A DNA stretch of 64,000 nucleotides from Planctomycetota bacterium (lineage in GTDB: Bacteria; Planctomycetota; UBA1135; GCA-002686595): the NCBI GenBank assembly GCA_009691855.1, contig SIAI01000013.1:30281-94280 (forward strand), read 5' to 3'. The translations under genes were made by a program, and so were the position numbers. The notes under the pieces were generated by a model. That model was not told the DNA's origin. It saw only the letters and a program-made list of their open reading frames with translations, and ran no database searches. This document shows positions 36,453-45,316 of this stretch, piece by piece; position 1 is the stretch's first letter; every line of letters begins with the position of its first letter.

Positions 36453-38447
36453 TTGATCCAAGGCTCCCGCATCCACGACCTGTCCATCGAATGGCTCGAG
36501 GCCGACGGCCTGGGCGGCTTCGCCATGGGCACGGCAAGCGGCATCCGCACGCGGCGCTACCACGGGCTCCTCTGCGTCGCGCGCACGCCGCCCACCGGAC
36601 GCGTGCTGCTGGTGAGCGCGGTCGAGGCCTGGGTCGATGCGGGGCGCGGGCCGCGCGCGTTGAGCTCGCACCATTACCTGCCGGCCGTGACGCATCCCGA
36701 TGGGGCCTCGCGCCTCCTGTCGTTCACCTGCGAGCCGTTTCCGACGTGGACGTACGAGCTCGAGGACGAACTGCGCGTCGTGCACGAGCTGTTCGTGTCG
36801 CGCGGGTCGGCGCAGGTCGTGCAGCGCTGGCGCCTCGAAGGCGCGCCGAGGCCGGCGAAGCTCACCTTGCGGCCGCTGCTCGCCGCGCGCGACGTGCACA
36901 CGCTGCGGCGCGAGAGCGTGGAGCTCGCGCTCACGAGCTCGATCGACGGGGGGTGCGTGCGCTGGAAGCCCGACGTTGCGCTGCCGGGCATCGTCGCGCA
37001 CACGAGCGGCGTGTTCCGCGCCGAGCCGCAGTGGTACCGCGACTTCCTCTATCTCGAGGAGCGCGCGCGCGGCTACGACTTCGTCGAGGACCTGGCCTCG
37101 CCCGGGTTCTTCGAGCACGACCTCGGGAGCGGGGAGGCCGCGCTCGTGCTGAGCGCGGAAGGCGTGGGCGCCTCCACCTCGGCCGTGCCGGGCAACGCGC
37201 CGGTCGGGAGCTCCGTGGCGGAGCTCTTCGAGCGCGAGCGCGCGCGACGCGCGACGGCGACGCCGCTCGAGCGCGCGGCCGACAGCTACCTCGTGAAGCG
37301 CGGTGCAGGGCGCTCGCTCATCGCCGGCTATCCGTGGTTCACCGACTGGGGCCGCGACACGTTCCTGGCGCTGCGCGGCCTCTTGCTGGCGCGCGGCAAG
37401 ACCGCCGAGGCGGCCGAGATCCTGCTGGCCTGGGCCGAGCACGTGTCCGAGGGCATGCTGCCGAACCGTTTCCCCGACCAGAGCCCTGGTCCGGACAAGA
37501 AAGAAGAGCCCGAGTACAACTCGGTGGACGCCTCGCTGTGGTTCGTGGTGGCGGTCGAGGAGACGCTGGCGGCGCACAAGTCGCTGGCGCGCGCCGAGCG
37601 CGCGGTGCTCGAGCGCGCGGCGCTCGAGATCCTCGCCGGCTACGCGGGCGGTACGCGCTTCGGCATCCACGCCGACGTCGATGGCCTGCTCGCCTGCGGC
37701 GCGCCCGGGCTACAGCTCACCTGGATGGACGCCAAGGTGGATGGCCAGGTGATGACGCCGCGCACCGGCAAGCCGGTCGAGATCCAGGCGCTGTGGATCC
37801 AGGCCTTGTCCTTCGGCGCGCGCTTCGAGAAGCGCTTCCGCGCGCTCGTCGAGAAGGCCAGCGCGGGCTTCGAGCCGCGCTTCTGGAACGACACCGTTGG
37901 CTACCTGAACGACGTGGTCGACTGCGAGCACGTGCGCGGCACGGCCGACACCTCGCTGCGGCCGAATCAAGTGCTGGCCATCGGCGGGCTCGCGCGCACG
38001 CTGGTGTCCGACGCACATGCGCGACGCGTGCTCGACGTGGTCGAGCGCGAGCTGTGGACGCCGCTCGGCTTGCGCACGTTGCCGAGCTGGGATCCGCGCT
38101 ACCAAGGCCGCTACGCGGGCAGTCCCTACGAACGCGACCGCGCCTACCACCAGGGCACGGTCTGGCCGTGGCTCCTCGGCCCGTTCGTCGAGGCCTGGGT
38201 GCGCCAGCAGGGTTCGAGCGCGGAGGCGAAGCGCATGGCGCGCGCGCGCTTCGTCGCGCCGCTGCTCGCGCATCTCGCCGAGGCCGGCCTGGGCCACGTC
38301 AGCGAGGTCGCCGACGGCGACGCGCCGCACGTGCCGGGCGGCTGTCCGTTCCAGGCCTGGTCGCTGGGCGAGCTCCTGCGCCTCGAGCGCGTGGTGCTCG
38401 CGGCGCCGAGCCTCTCCGAACTGATAAACGTGCGTCCTGGTTCCTGA
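36453..38447 (+). CDS. Amylo-alpha-1,6-glucosidase (glycogen debranching enzyme)
   Basis: The start is TTG at 36453, preceded by CGAGG; upstream residues of the ORF are not protein-like. The 664-residue protein has the bacterial debranching-enzyme layout. The N-terminal beta domain begins EWLEADGLGGFAMGTASGIRTRRYHGLL. The GH133-type (alpha/alpha)6 catalytic domain shows GYPWFTDWGRDTFLALRGLLL, GMLPNRFPD, YNSVDASLWF, LTWMDAKVDGQVMTPRTGKPVEIQALW and HQGTVWPWLLGPFVEAW. It hydrolyses alpha-1,6 branches left by phosphorylase during glycogen breakdown in the cytoplasm. A CGCTACCGT box lies 33 bases upstream. No other glycogen genes are beside it. Confidence 0.93.
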   Translation: MIQGSRIHDLSIEWLEADGLGGFAMGTASGIRTRRYHGLLCVARTPPTGRVLLVSAVEAWVDAGRGPRALSSHHYLPAVTHPDGASRLLSFTCEPFPTWTYELEDELRVVHELFVSRGSAQVVQRWRLEGAPRPAKLTLRPLLAARDVHTLRRESVELALTSSIDGGCVRWKPDVALPGIVAHTSGVFRAEPQWYRDFLYLEERARGYDFVEDLASPGFFEHDLGSGEAALVLSAEGVGASTSAVPGNAPVGSSVAELFERERARRATATPLERAADSYLVKRGAGRSLIAGYPWFTDWGRDTFLALRGLLLARGKTAEAAEILLAWAEHVSEGMLPNRFPDQSPGPDKKEEPEYNSVDASLWFVVAVEETLAAHKSLARAERAVLERAALEILAGYAGGTRFGIHADVDGLLACGAPGLQLTWMDAKVDGQVMTPRTGKPVEIQALWIQALSFGARFEKRFRALVEKASAGFEPRFWNDTVGYLNDVVDCEHVRGTADTSLRPNQVLAIGGLARTLVSDAHARRVLDVVERELWTPLGLRTLPSWDPRYQGRYAGSPYERDRAYHQGTVWPWLLGPFVEAWVRQQGSSAEAKRMARARFVAPLLAHLAEAGLGHVSEVADGDAPHVPGGCPFQAWSLGELLRLERVVLAAPSLSELINVRPGS

Positions 38448-38501
38448 GTTGCCGATCCTGTGCCGCCTCAGGACTCCGTGAGATGAGCGCGGCCGGAGAC
38501 G

Positions 38502-38529
38502 ATGCCCGGCGATGGACGTCGCCGGGCAT
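38502..38529. terminator. 11-bp hairpin between converging genes
   Basis: ATGCCCGGCGA and TCGCCGGGCAT form a perfect stem around a six-base loop, between the debranching enzyme stop at 38447 and the stop of the minus-strand gene at 38595. It could serve both directions. No U-tract is present. Confidence 0.5.
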
Positions 38530-38594
38530 GCGTCCTGCAGCGGCGACTTCGAAGACCGCGCTCGCTGCTTCGTTCTCGCCGGATTCTCCTGCCG

Positions 38595-39932
38595 TCAGTG
38601 CCTCTTGAGCCGGTCGAAGTAGAGGATGGAGCCCGCAGAACCGGGGGATGGACTGGTGGTCCCGAAGATCACGCCCCCCTGCGTGACGGTGTAGGCCGGA
38701 TCGAAGTAGACCTCCAACCGGTCGCCGGCGTAGTTGATCTGAGCCCCGTACTGCGGAGCTCGAGGAGCCAGTCGCTGGAACAGCGCCTGGCAGATGATCG
38801 GGCCATCCGTCTGGAAGTTCAGGTCGGCCGCCGAGATCTGCTCTCGCAGGATGCCCACGTCCGTGACGATTCCGCCGGTGAAGAGCGCCGGCTGGCCGCC
38901 GGAATCGAAGGGCACGAACACGTCCGTGAAGAGCACGCGGCCACCCTGGACGTGTGGCCCCCATAATTCGAGCTCCGCCTGGCCGGTCTGCCGGGGTCTG
39001 ACGGTGACGATGCTCTTCGGACTCAGATCGACGATCTTCAGCGTCGAAGGGTCGAAGTCCGCGAACGCGGGAAGGCCGTCGGCCTGCAGTGCATTCAGGA
39101 GGATCGAGCGCAGGGATGGCGCCGGAGTGAACGGCGGTACTTGGGCGTCGGTGGTCTGCCCGTCTTCTCCCGCGATGACGATTCTCAGGAGCTCGGGGAG
39201 CAGATTCGTGCTGTCGCCCAGCTTCAGCTCGAGGGATTCCCGGAGTTCCCTGCTCTCGACGGACCCAGCACACCCGGGGGTCGGCGAGGTGGTTCCGAAG
39301 AGGATCCCGCCCTGCGTGACGGTGTAGGCTGGGTCGAAGTAGACCTCCAGCCGGTCGCCGGCGTAGTTGATCTGAGCCCCGTACTGTGGAGCTCGCGGAG
39401 CCAGGCGCTGGAACAGTGCCTGGCAGATGATGGGGCCGTCCGTCTGGAAGTTGAGCTCCTGGGCGGAGACTTGCACCGACAGCTGGCCCACGTCCGTCAC
39501 GATCCCCGCGGAGAAGATCGCCGGCTGCAGGTTGGAATCGAACGGATCGAAGTGGGCATTGACGTAACCCACCTCCCCGTGGCCGCAGGTGCTGTGGCGC
39601 AGGGTGTCCAGAATCTCACCGGTGTCGCTCGTCTCGAACTTGACCGTGTCCTTCTTGGTCAAGCCCAGGATCGTCAGGGACGAGCCGATCGGACCGTCGT
39701 CGATCACCGCGTACCCCGCCCCTGCCAGCGCCGCCTTGATCAGGTCGCGCTTCGTCGACGCCGAAGCCATGGGCGGGATCCCGACCGAGATCACTTGGTT
39801 GCGCAGGGTCGCCTTCACGGTCCCAGGGACCGTATTGCTGGAAGGGCTCACCTTCAGCGTGACGCTGTCGATCGAGCCTCGTGCAAGACCTGCCAGCACT
39901 CCCAGCGCCAGCAGAACTGCGAGCGGTTTCAT
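38595..39932 (-). CDS. Secreted protein with two near-identical internal modules
   Basis: The ATG at 39932 has a strong AGGAGG ribosome site and gives 445 residues with a signal peptide (MKPLAVLLALGVLAGLARG). The protein consists of two related halves. Each ends with a block of about 60 residues, QTDGPIICQALFQRLAPRAP.. to GG(I/V)(L/I)FGTTSP(T/S)PG, which is almost identical between copies. Each block is preceded by a similar VPFDSGGQPALFTGGIVTDVG-type segment. Beta-rich composition suggests surface or extracellular structure. The high nucleotide identity of the modules points to recent duplication or gene conversion. No known domain was recognised. Confidence 0.75.
   Translation of the reverse strand: MKPLAVLLALGVLAGLARGSIDSVTLKVSPSSNTVPGTVKATLRNQVISVGIPPMASASTKRDLIKAALAGAGYAVIDDGPIGSSLTILGLTKKDTVKFETSDTGEILDTLRHSTCGHGEVGYVNAHFDPFDSNLQPAIFSAGIVTDVGQLSVQVSAQELNFQTDGPIICQALFQRLAPRAPQYGAQINYAGDRLEVYFDPAYTVTQGGILFGTTSPTPGCAGSVESRELRESLELKLGDSTNLLPELLRIVIAGEDGQTTDAQVPPFTPAPSLRSILLNALQADGLPAFADFDPSTLKIVDLSPKSIVTVRPRQTGQAELELWGPHVQGGRVLFTDVFVPFDSGGQPALFTGGIVTDVGILREQISAADLNFQTDGPIICQALFQRLAPRAPQYGAQINYAGDRLEVYFDPAYTVTQGGVIFGTTSPSPGSAGSILYFDRLKRH
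38639..38891 (-). repeat. Internal repeat, C-terminal copy
   Basis: This segment encodes the second copy of the module and aligns base for base with 39272-39530, with scattered changes and almost no gaps in the first 150 bases. The central part (CCGGTCGCCGGCGTAGTTGA) is unchanged. Confidence 0.85.
39272..39530 (-). repeat. Internal repeat, N-terminal copy
   Basis: First copy of the module; see the partner at 38639-38891. Differences cluster outside the block coding FQTDGPIICQALFQRLAPRA, where the protein is identical. Confidence 0.85.
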
Positions 39933-40191
39933 GGTTCCTCCTAGCCCGGTCATCAGCGTCCAGGTCACGATGAACCTCGCGCATCCCGCCGGGCCGGCTG
40001 TTGGACAGAGATGGATGCGCCGCTCGAAGCGGCCCTACCGGGACGAACGGCGAAGAGTCAGTGTCCGCGTCGGCGGATCTCCTGTCAATGCGATGGGGGC
40101 CTCGGCGCGGCGGTGGGACGAATGCCCCGGCTGTTGAGCCGGATTGGTCTGGGCGCCCCAGAAACCGAGCGCTTCGGTGCCCCGAGCTCTC

Positions 40192-40962
40192 ATGTCGCTG
40201 CTGCGCCGCCACTGGCCCGAGTACCTGATCGAAGCCACCCTGGTCGGGCTCTTCATGCTTTCGGCGAGCTCGTTCGCGCTCTTGCTCGAGCATCCCGGCT
40301 CGCCGCTGCGCGCCGCGCTCACGGACGCCTTCCTGCGCCGCGCGCTGATGGGTTGCGCCATGGGCCTGACGGCGATCGCGCTGGTTTACTCGCCGTTCGG
40401 GCAGCGCTCGGGTGCGCACATGAACCCGGCCGTGACGCTCACCTTCCTGCATCTGGGCAAGGTGAGCGCGGGCGACGCCGCCGGCTACGTCATGGCGCAG
40501 TTCGCGGGCGGCGCCGCGGGCATGGGCCTGGCGGCGCTGCTCTACGGACGGCTGCTGGCGGATCCGCACGTCGATTACGTGGTCACGCGTCCGGGCGAGC
40601 ACGGCGTGGGCGTGGCCTTCGCGGCCGAGCTGGTGATCTCGTTCGTGCTCTTGGCGGTCGTGCTGCGCGTGTCGAGCGCGCCGCGGAGCGCGAGCTACAC
40701 GGGCCTGTGCGCCGGTACGCTGGTGGCGCTGTACATCACCTTCGAGGCCCCGCTCTCCGGCATGAGCATGAAGCCCGCGCGCAGCTTCGGCTCGGCGCTG
40801 AGCGCGCGTGACTGGATGAGCTACTGGATCTACTTGGCCGCACCCGTCGCGGGCATGGGCCTGGCCGCCTTCGTTCACACGCGCGCGCCACTCGCCGTGC
40901 GCTGTGCCAAGCTGCACCACGACAATCCGCGCCGCTGCATCTTCTGCGGCGCCAACAGCTGA
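40192..40962 (+). CDS. Aquaporin/glycerol-facilitator family channel with altered second NPA box
   Basis: The ATG at 40192 gives 256 residues with six membrane helices. The first NPA box is intact (SGAHMNPAVTL, Asn78). The second, normally NPAR, reads SGMSMKPARSFGSAL with Lys194 in place of asparagine; arginine 197 of the selectivity filter is kept. The change is a single base (AAC to AAG). A lysine in the pore centre would add a positive charge and should alter or block conduction. The C-terminal tail ends CAKLHHDNPRRCIFCGANS, a cysteine/histidine motif that may bind metal. It is eight bases ahead of the GH63 gene and probably co-transcribed. A small CCGGCT-GTTG-AGCCGG hairpin lies at 40127-40142; nothing else was seen in the 259-base upstream gap. 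Confidence 0.88.
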   Translation: MSLLRRHWPEYLIEATLVGLFMLSASSFALLLEHPGSPLRAALTDAFLRRALMGCAMGLTAIALVYSPFGQRSGAHMNPAVTLTFLHLGKVSAGDAAGYVMAQFAGGAAGMGLAALLYGRLLADPHVDYVVTRPGEHGVGVAFAAELVISFVLLAVVLRVSSAPRSASYTGLCAGTLVALYITFEAPLSGMSMKPARSFGSALSARDWMSYWIYLAAPVAGMGLAAFVHTRAPLAVRCAKLHHDNPRRCIFCGANS

Positions 40963-40969
40963 GAGCCCC

Positions 40970-43708
40970 ATGAGCACGAAACCGACCGTCGAAGCGCGAC
41001 GCCTGGCTGAGGACAGCACGCGCGAGCAGAACTGGAAGCGCTGGGGCCCGTACCTCTCCGAGCGTCAGTGGGGCACGGTGCGCGAGGACTACTCGCCGGA
41101 CGGTTCTGCCTGGCACTACTTCCCCCACGAGCACGCGCGCTCGCGCGCCTATCGCTGGGGCGAGGACGGGCTGTTCGGGCTCACCGACCGCCAGTGCCGC
41201 TTGTGCTTCTCGTTCGCGCTGTGGAACGGCAAGGACCCGATCTTGAAAGAGCGCCTGTTCGGCTTGACCGGCCCGCAGGGCAACCACGGCGAGGACGTGA
41301 AGGAGCTCTACTACTACGTCGATGCCACGCCGACGCACTCCTACGCGCGCGCGCTGTACAAGTACCCGCAGCGTGAGTTCCCCTACCAGGCGCTGATCCA
41401 GGAGAACGGCAAGCGCGCCAAGACCGAGCCCGAGTACGAGCTCGCCGACACCGGCGCCTTCGACGAAGGGCGCTACTTCGACGTGCAGGTCGAGTACGCC
41501 AAGAGGTCGCCCGAGGACATCCTCGTGCGCGTCACGGTCTCGAACCGCGGTCCAGGGGAGGCCGAGCTCGTGCTGCTGCCCACGCTGTGGTTCCGCAACC
41601 ACTGGAGCTGGGGCCGCGCCAGCGAAGAGCACGGCCCCAAACCCGTGCTGCGCGCCACCGGCGCCGGCGAGCTGATCGCCGAGCACGAGGAGCTCGGCAG
41701 CTACCAGTTCTTCGCCGAAGCTGCGGCGGGCGGCGCGCGGCCCGAGCTCCTGTTCACCGACAACGAGACCAACGTCGAGCGCCTGTGGGGCTCGCCCAAC
41801 CCCACGCCCTACGTCAAGGACGCCTTCCACGACTACGTGATCCAAGGCCGCAGGGAGGCCGTGAACCCCGCGCGCACGGGCACGAAGGCCGCGGCGCTCT
41901 ACCGCCTGCATCTGGGTGCGGGCAAGAGTGCGGTCGTGAACCTGCGCCTGGCGGCGAGCGACGTGCTCCCGGCCAAGCCCTTCGGACGCGACTTCGACGA
42001 GGTCTTCCGCGCGCGCGTGGCCGAGGCCGACGAGTTCTACTCCGAGCGCATCCCCGCCGCGCTCTCGAGTGCCGAGCGCGCCGTCGCGCGTCAGGCCTAC
42101 GCCGGCCTCCTGTGGTCGAAGCAGTTCTACCACTACATCGTGCCGCACTGGCTCGAGGGCGATCCCTCGCAGCCCGCGCCGCCCGACGAACGCAAGAGCG
42201 GGCGCAACGCCGACTGGTCGCACCTCTACAACCGCGACGTCCTGTCGATGCCCGACAAGTGGGAGTACCCCTGGTACGCGGCCTGGGACCTCGCCTTCCA
42301 CATGCTGCCCTTCGCGCGCCTCGACGCGGACTTCGCCAAGCACCAGCTCGAGCTCTTCCTGCGCGAGTGGTACATGCACCCGAACGGTCAGATCCCGGCC
42401 TACGAGTGGGCGCTCTCCGACGTGAACCCGCCGGTACACGCCTGGGCCGCGTGGCGCGTGTACAAGAAGTCCGGCAAGGCCGGCGCGCGCGACATCGGCT
42501 TCCTGAAGCGCGTCTTCCACAAGTTGCTCCTGAACTTCAACTGGTGGGTGAACCGCAAGGACAAGAGCGGCAAGCACATCTTCGCCGGCGGCTTCCTCGG
42601 GCTCGACAACATCGGCGTGTTCGACCGCTCGGCGCCGCTGCCCTCGGGCGGCACGCTGGACCAGGCCGACGGCACGGCGTGGATGGCGTTCTACTGCGGC
42701 ACGATGCTGTCGATCGCGCTCGAGCTCGCCAAGCACGACCGCACCTACGAGGACCTGGCCTCGAAGTTCTTCGAGCACTACGTGTCGATCGTCGATGCGA
42801 TGAACACGCTCGGCGGCACGGGCCTGTGGGACGAGCAGGACGGCTTCTACTACGACGAGATGCACATCGGCGACCAGACGATCCCGCTGCGTGTGCGCTC
42901 GCTGGTCGGCGTGATCCCGCTGCTGGCGGTCGAGATCCTGGAGAAGGAGACGATCGACGCCCTGCCGGGCTTCAAGAAGCGCATGCAGTGGTTCATCGAG
43001 AACCGCGCGGACCTCGCCAAGCACATCGGCTACTTCGAGTGCCGCAACTGCCACGACCACCAGCTGCTCTCAATTCCCTCGCGTGCGCGCCTGGAGCGCG
43101 TGCTGGCCTACCTCCTGGACGAGAAGGAGTTCCTCTCGCCCTTCGGCATCCGCTCGCTGTCGCGCGTGCACGAGGGCAAGCCCTATGTGCTGACGCTCGA
43201 GGGCCGCGAGTACCGCGTCGACTATGCTCCGGGGGAGGGCGACACCGCGCTCTTCGGCGGCAACTCCAACTGGCGCGGGCCGGTGTGGTTCCCGATCAAC
43301 TTCCTGCTGGTCGAAGCGCTGGAACGCTACGCCCACTTCTACGGCGACAGCCTGGAGGTCGAGTGCCCCACCGGCTCGGGCACGCGCATGACGCTGCACG
43401 AGATCGCGCGCGAGCTCGCCACGCGCCTGTCACGCCTGTTCCTGCCCGACGCGAGCGGCGCGCGCCCCTGCCACGGCGGCGACGCGCGCTACAAGGACGA
43501 CCCGCATTGGAAGGAGCTCGTGTTGTTCCACGAGTACTTCCACGCCGAGACCGGCCGCGGCGTCGGCGCGAGCCACCAGACCGGCTGGACGGCGCTCGTG
43601 GCGAGCCTGCTCGAAGGTCTGGCGCGCGAGCGAGAGCTGTCGGTGGGCAGCCAGGCACCGGAGCGCAGCGGGCGCGCGAGCGAAGATGCGCTCAGCGTCC
43701 GCGGCTGA
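40970..43708 (+). CDS. GH63/MGH1-like glycoside hydrolase
   Basis: The ATG at 40970 gives 912 residues without a signal peptide. The N-terminal part is a beta-sandwich domain, starting REQNWKRWGPYLSERQWGTVREDYS, found in GH63-like and mannosylglycerate-hydrolase-like proteins. The (alpha/alpha)6 barrel contains WEYPWYAAWDLAFHMLPFARLD, GQIPAYEWALSDVNPPVHAWA, LDQADGTAWMAFYC and GGNSNWRGPVWFPINFLLVEAL; the acidic residues in these motifs are the probable catalytic pair. The substrate is likely an alpha-glucoside or a mannosyl/glucosyl-glycerate type osmolyte. It lies seven bases after the aquaporin-like gene, which fits osmolyte handling. This last point is inference. Confidence 0.88.
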   Translation: MSTKPTVEARRLAEDSTREQNWKRWGPYLSERQWGTVREDYSPDGSAWHYFPHEHARSRAYRWGEDGLFGLTDRQCRLCFSFALWNGKDPILKERLFGLTGPQGNHGEDVKELYYYVDATPTHSYARALYKYPQREFPYQALIQENGKRAKTEPEYELADTGAFDEGRYFDVQVEYAKRSPEDILVRVTVSNRGPGEAELVLLPTLWFRNHWSWGRASEEHGPKPVLRATGAGELIAEHEELGSYQFFAEAAAGGARPELLFTDNETNVERLWGSPNPTPYVKDAFHDYVIQGRREAVNPARTGTKAAALYRLHLGAGKSAVVNLRLAASDVLPAKPFGRDFDEVFRARVAEADEFYSERIPAALSSAERAVARQAYAGLLWSKQFYHYIVPHWLEGDPSQPAPPDERKSGRNADWSHLYNRDVLSMPDKWEYPWYAAWDLAFHMLPFARLDADFAKHQLELFLREWYMHPNGQIPAYEWALSDVNPPVHAWAAWRVYKKSGKAGARDIGFLKRVFHKLLLNFNWWVNRKDKSGKHIFAGGFLGLDNIGVFDRSAPLPSGGTLDQADGTAWMAFYCGTMLSIALELAKHDRTYEDLASKFFEHYVSIVDAMNTLGGTGLWDEQDGFYYDEMHIGDQTIPLRVRSLVGVIPLLAVEILEKETIDALPGFKKRMQWFIENRADLAKHIGYFECRNCHDHQLLSIPSRARLERVLAYLLDEKEFLSPFGIRSLSRVHEGKPYVLTLEGREYRVDYAPGEGDTALFGGNSNWRGPVWFPINFLLVEALERYAHFYGDSLEVECPTGSGTRMTLHEIARELATRLSRLFLPDASGARPCHGGDARYKDDPHWKELVLFHEYFHAETGRGVGASHQTGWTALVASLLEGLARERELSVGSQAPERSGRASEDALSVRG

Positions 43709-43852
43709 GCCCGAAGGGCTGAGGGTGCGTGAGACTTCGGATCCCTGGCGCCTACGCCGAGGGCAGGACGTGAGTGGTTGCATGGGCAGACTTGCTTGCC
43801 CAGCTCACCCGAGTCAAATAGACGGCAAGCGCAATCGTCGTCGTCCGCAACC

Positions 43853-45277
43853 ATGGCACCCACGGACCCTAGCCCCCACCGGATCCCGCCGAACATCCTC
43901 GTGATCGTTCTGGATGACGTGGGCGTGGACAAGCTCAGCCTCTTCGACGCCGGCCAGGTGGCGCCTCCCTACGCGCGCACGCCGCGCATGGATGCCTTGG
44001 CCGAGAGCGGCATGAGGTTCACGAGCGTCCATGCCAACCCGATTTGCAGCCCGACGCGGGCGTGCATCCAGACCGGCCGCTATCCCTTCCGTACGGGCAT
44101 GGGCGGTAATGCGGAGGTTTATCTGCTGCCCGACTCCGAGGTGTTGCTCGCCAAGCTCCTGAAGGAGGGCTTGCCGCCCCAGCAGGCCTACACCTGCGGC
44201 GCCTTCGGCAAGTGGCACCTGACACCCTCGGACCTGTCCAACGAAGCGTATCGGACGCACGCGGTTCGCCATGGCTACAACCGCTTCTTCGGAACCTTGA
44301 GCAACACGTCCGACCACTTCAATTGGACGAAGGTGGAATACAACCAAGGGTGGGCCAACGCGAACCTCGTCGCGATCTCGAATCATTGGAGCGCGGACGT
44401 GGTGCGCGCGGATGCGGCGAGCTGGGTCAACTCCAGGACGTTCAACCGCCCCTACTTCGCCTACGTCGCCTTCAACCCACCGCACGACAAGTTCCAGGTG
44501 CCCGCCTTCCAGACGCAGGACGGTCGGCCCCTGCTGTCAACGGACACGCGCGCCGAACTCGCGGGTGCGCAGCCCGGGGACGAGCCCATGAACCCGTTCC
44601 AGCGCGAGCTCTTCTATCGCGCGGGCATCGAGGCCGTGGACGCCGAGATCGGCTACTTGCTGGACGACATCCAGCAGCGGCTGGAGCACACGATGGTCTT
44701 CGTCGTGGGCGACAACGGAACGCCGCTGCGCGTGATCACGCCCCCGCACGACACGAATCACGGCAAGACGACCTTTTTTCAGCACGGGATTCGCGTGCCC
44801 ATGATCGCGTCGGGCCCGCTGGTCCGTAGGCCGATTCCGCCCGGCGGTCATGTGTGTCCGGCCCTGGTCGATACCGTGGACATCTGGAGCACGATCGCGG
44901 CGATCTCGGGAGCGCGTCTGAATCCTGCACCTGAAGTCAACGGCGTCAGCTTCCTCCCTCTGCTCAAGAATCCGTCGGCGAGCGGAGCGCGAGCCTGGTC
45001 GTTCTCACAGCTCTTTGGGCCCGCCGGGCCCTACTCCTCGGTCGTGGGCGTTTCCAATCACGGACGCAGCCTCACCGACGGGACCTACAAGTACATCCGC
45101 ACGGTCACCGATCACGTGCTCGGTGATCCGACCATCCAGTACATCCATCAGCTCTACCGCGTGGCGGACGATCCCGAGGAGGCCTACGACTTCATCGTGA
45201 ACGGGCTGACGCCCGAGGCCGCCACCGCCAACGAGTACCTGAGCGAGCAGATGGACGTTCTCAGCGAGCTGACGTAG
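43853..45277 (+). CDS. Type I sulfatase without obvious signal peptide
   Basis: The ATG at 43853 gives 474 residues; a start at 43778 adds 25 residues that also lack a signal peptide. The formylglycine signature is intact with Cys65 (NPICSPTRACIQTGRYPFRTG). Metal-binding parts are NILVIVLDDVGVDK and VFVVGDNGTP, and GAFGKWHL matches the substrate site. It shares overall layout with the sulfatase at 23926 but belongs to a different subgroup. Lack of an export signal would mean a cytoplasmic enzyme or a missed upstream start. A weak TTGCTT-N16-TCAAAT pair lies upstream. It is in the same direction as the glycosidase genes. Confidence 0.9.
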   Translation: MAPTDPSPHRIPPNILVIVLDDVGVDKLSLFDAGQVAPPYARTPRMDALAESGMRFTSVHANPICSPTRACIQTGRYPFRTGMGGNAEVYLLPDSEVLLAKLLKEGLPPQQAYTCGAFGKWHLTPSDLSNEAYRTHAVRHGYNRFFGTLSNTSDHFNWTKVEYNQGWANANLVAISNHWSADVVRADAASWVNSRTFNRPYFAYVAFNPPHDKFQVPAFQTQDGRPLLSTDTRAELAGAQPGDEPMNPFQRELFYRAGIEAVDAEIGYLLDDIQQRLEHTMVFVVGDNGTPLRVITPPHDTNHGKTTFFQHGIRVPMIASGPLVRRPIPPGGHVCPALVDTVDIWSTIAAISGARLNPAPEVNGVSFLPLLKNPSASGARAWSFSQLFGPAGPYSSVVGVSNHGRSLTDGTYKYIRTVTDHVLGDPTIQYIHQLYRVADDPEEAYDFIVNGLTPEAATANEYLSEQMDVLSELT

Positions 45278-45316
45278 GCGCTGGCGGAGTCCCGCATCCA
45301 ACGCAACCCGACGCGC

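Noticed and set aside
40736-43060. Minus-strand 774-codon ORF opposite the GH63 gene
   Set aside because: Shadow ORF; the plus strand carries a full glycosidase with conserved motifs.
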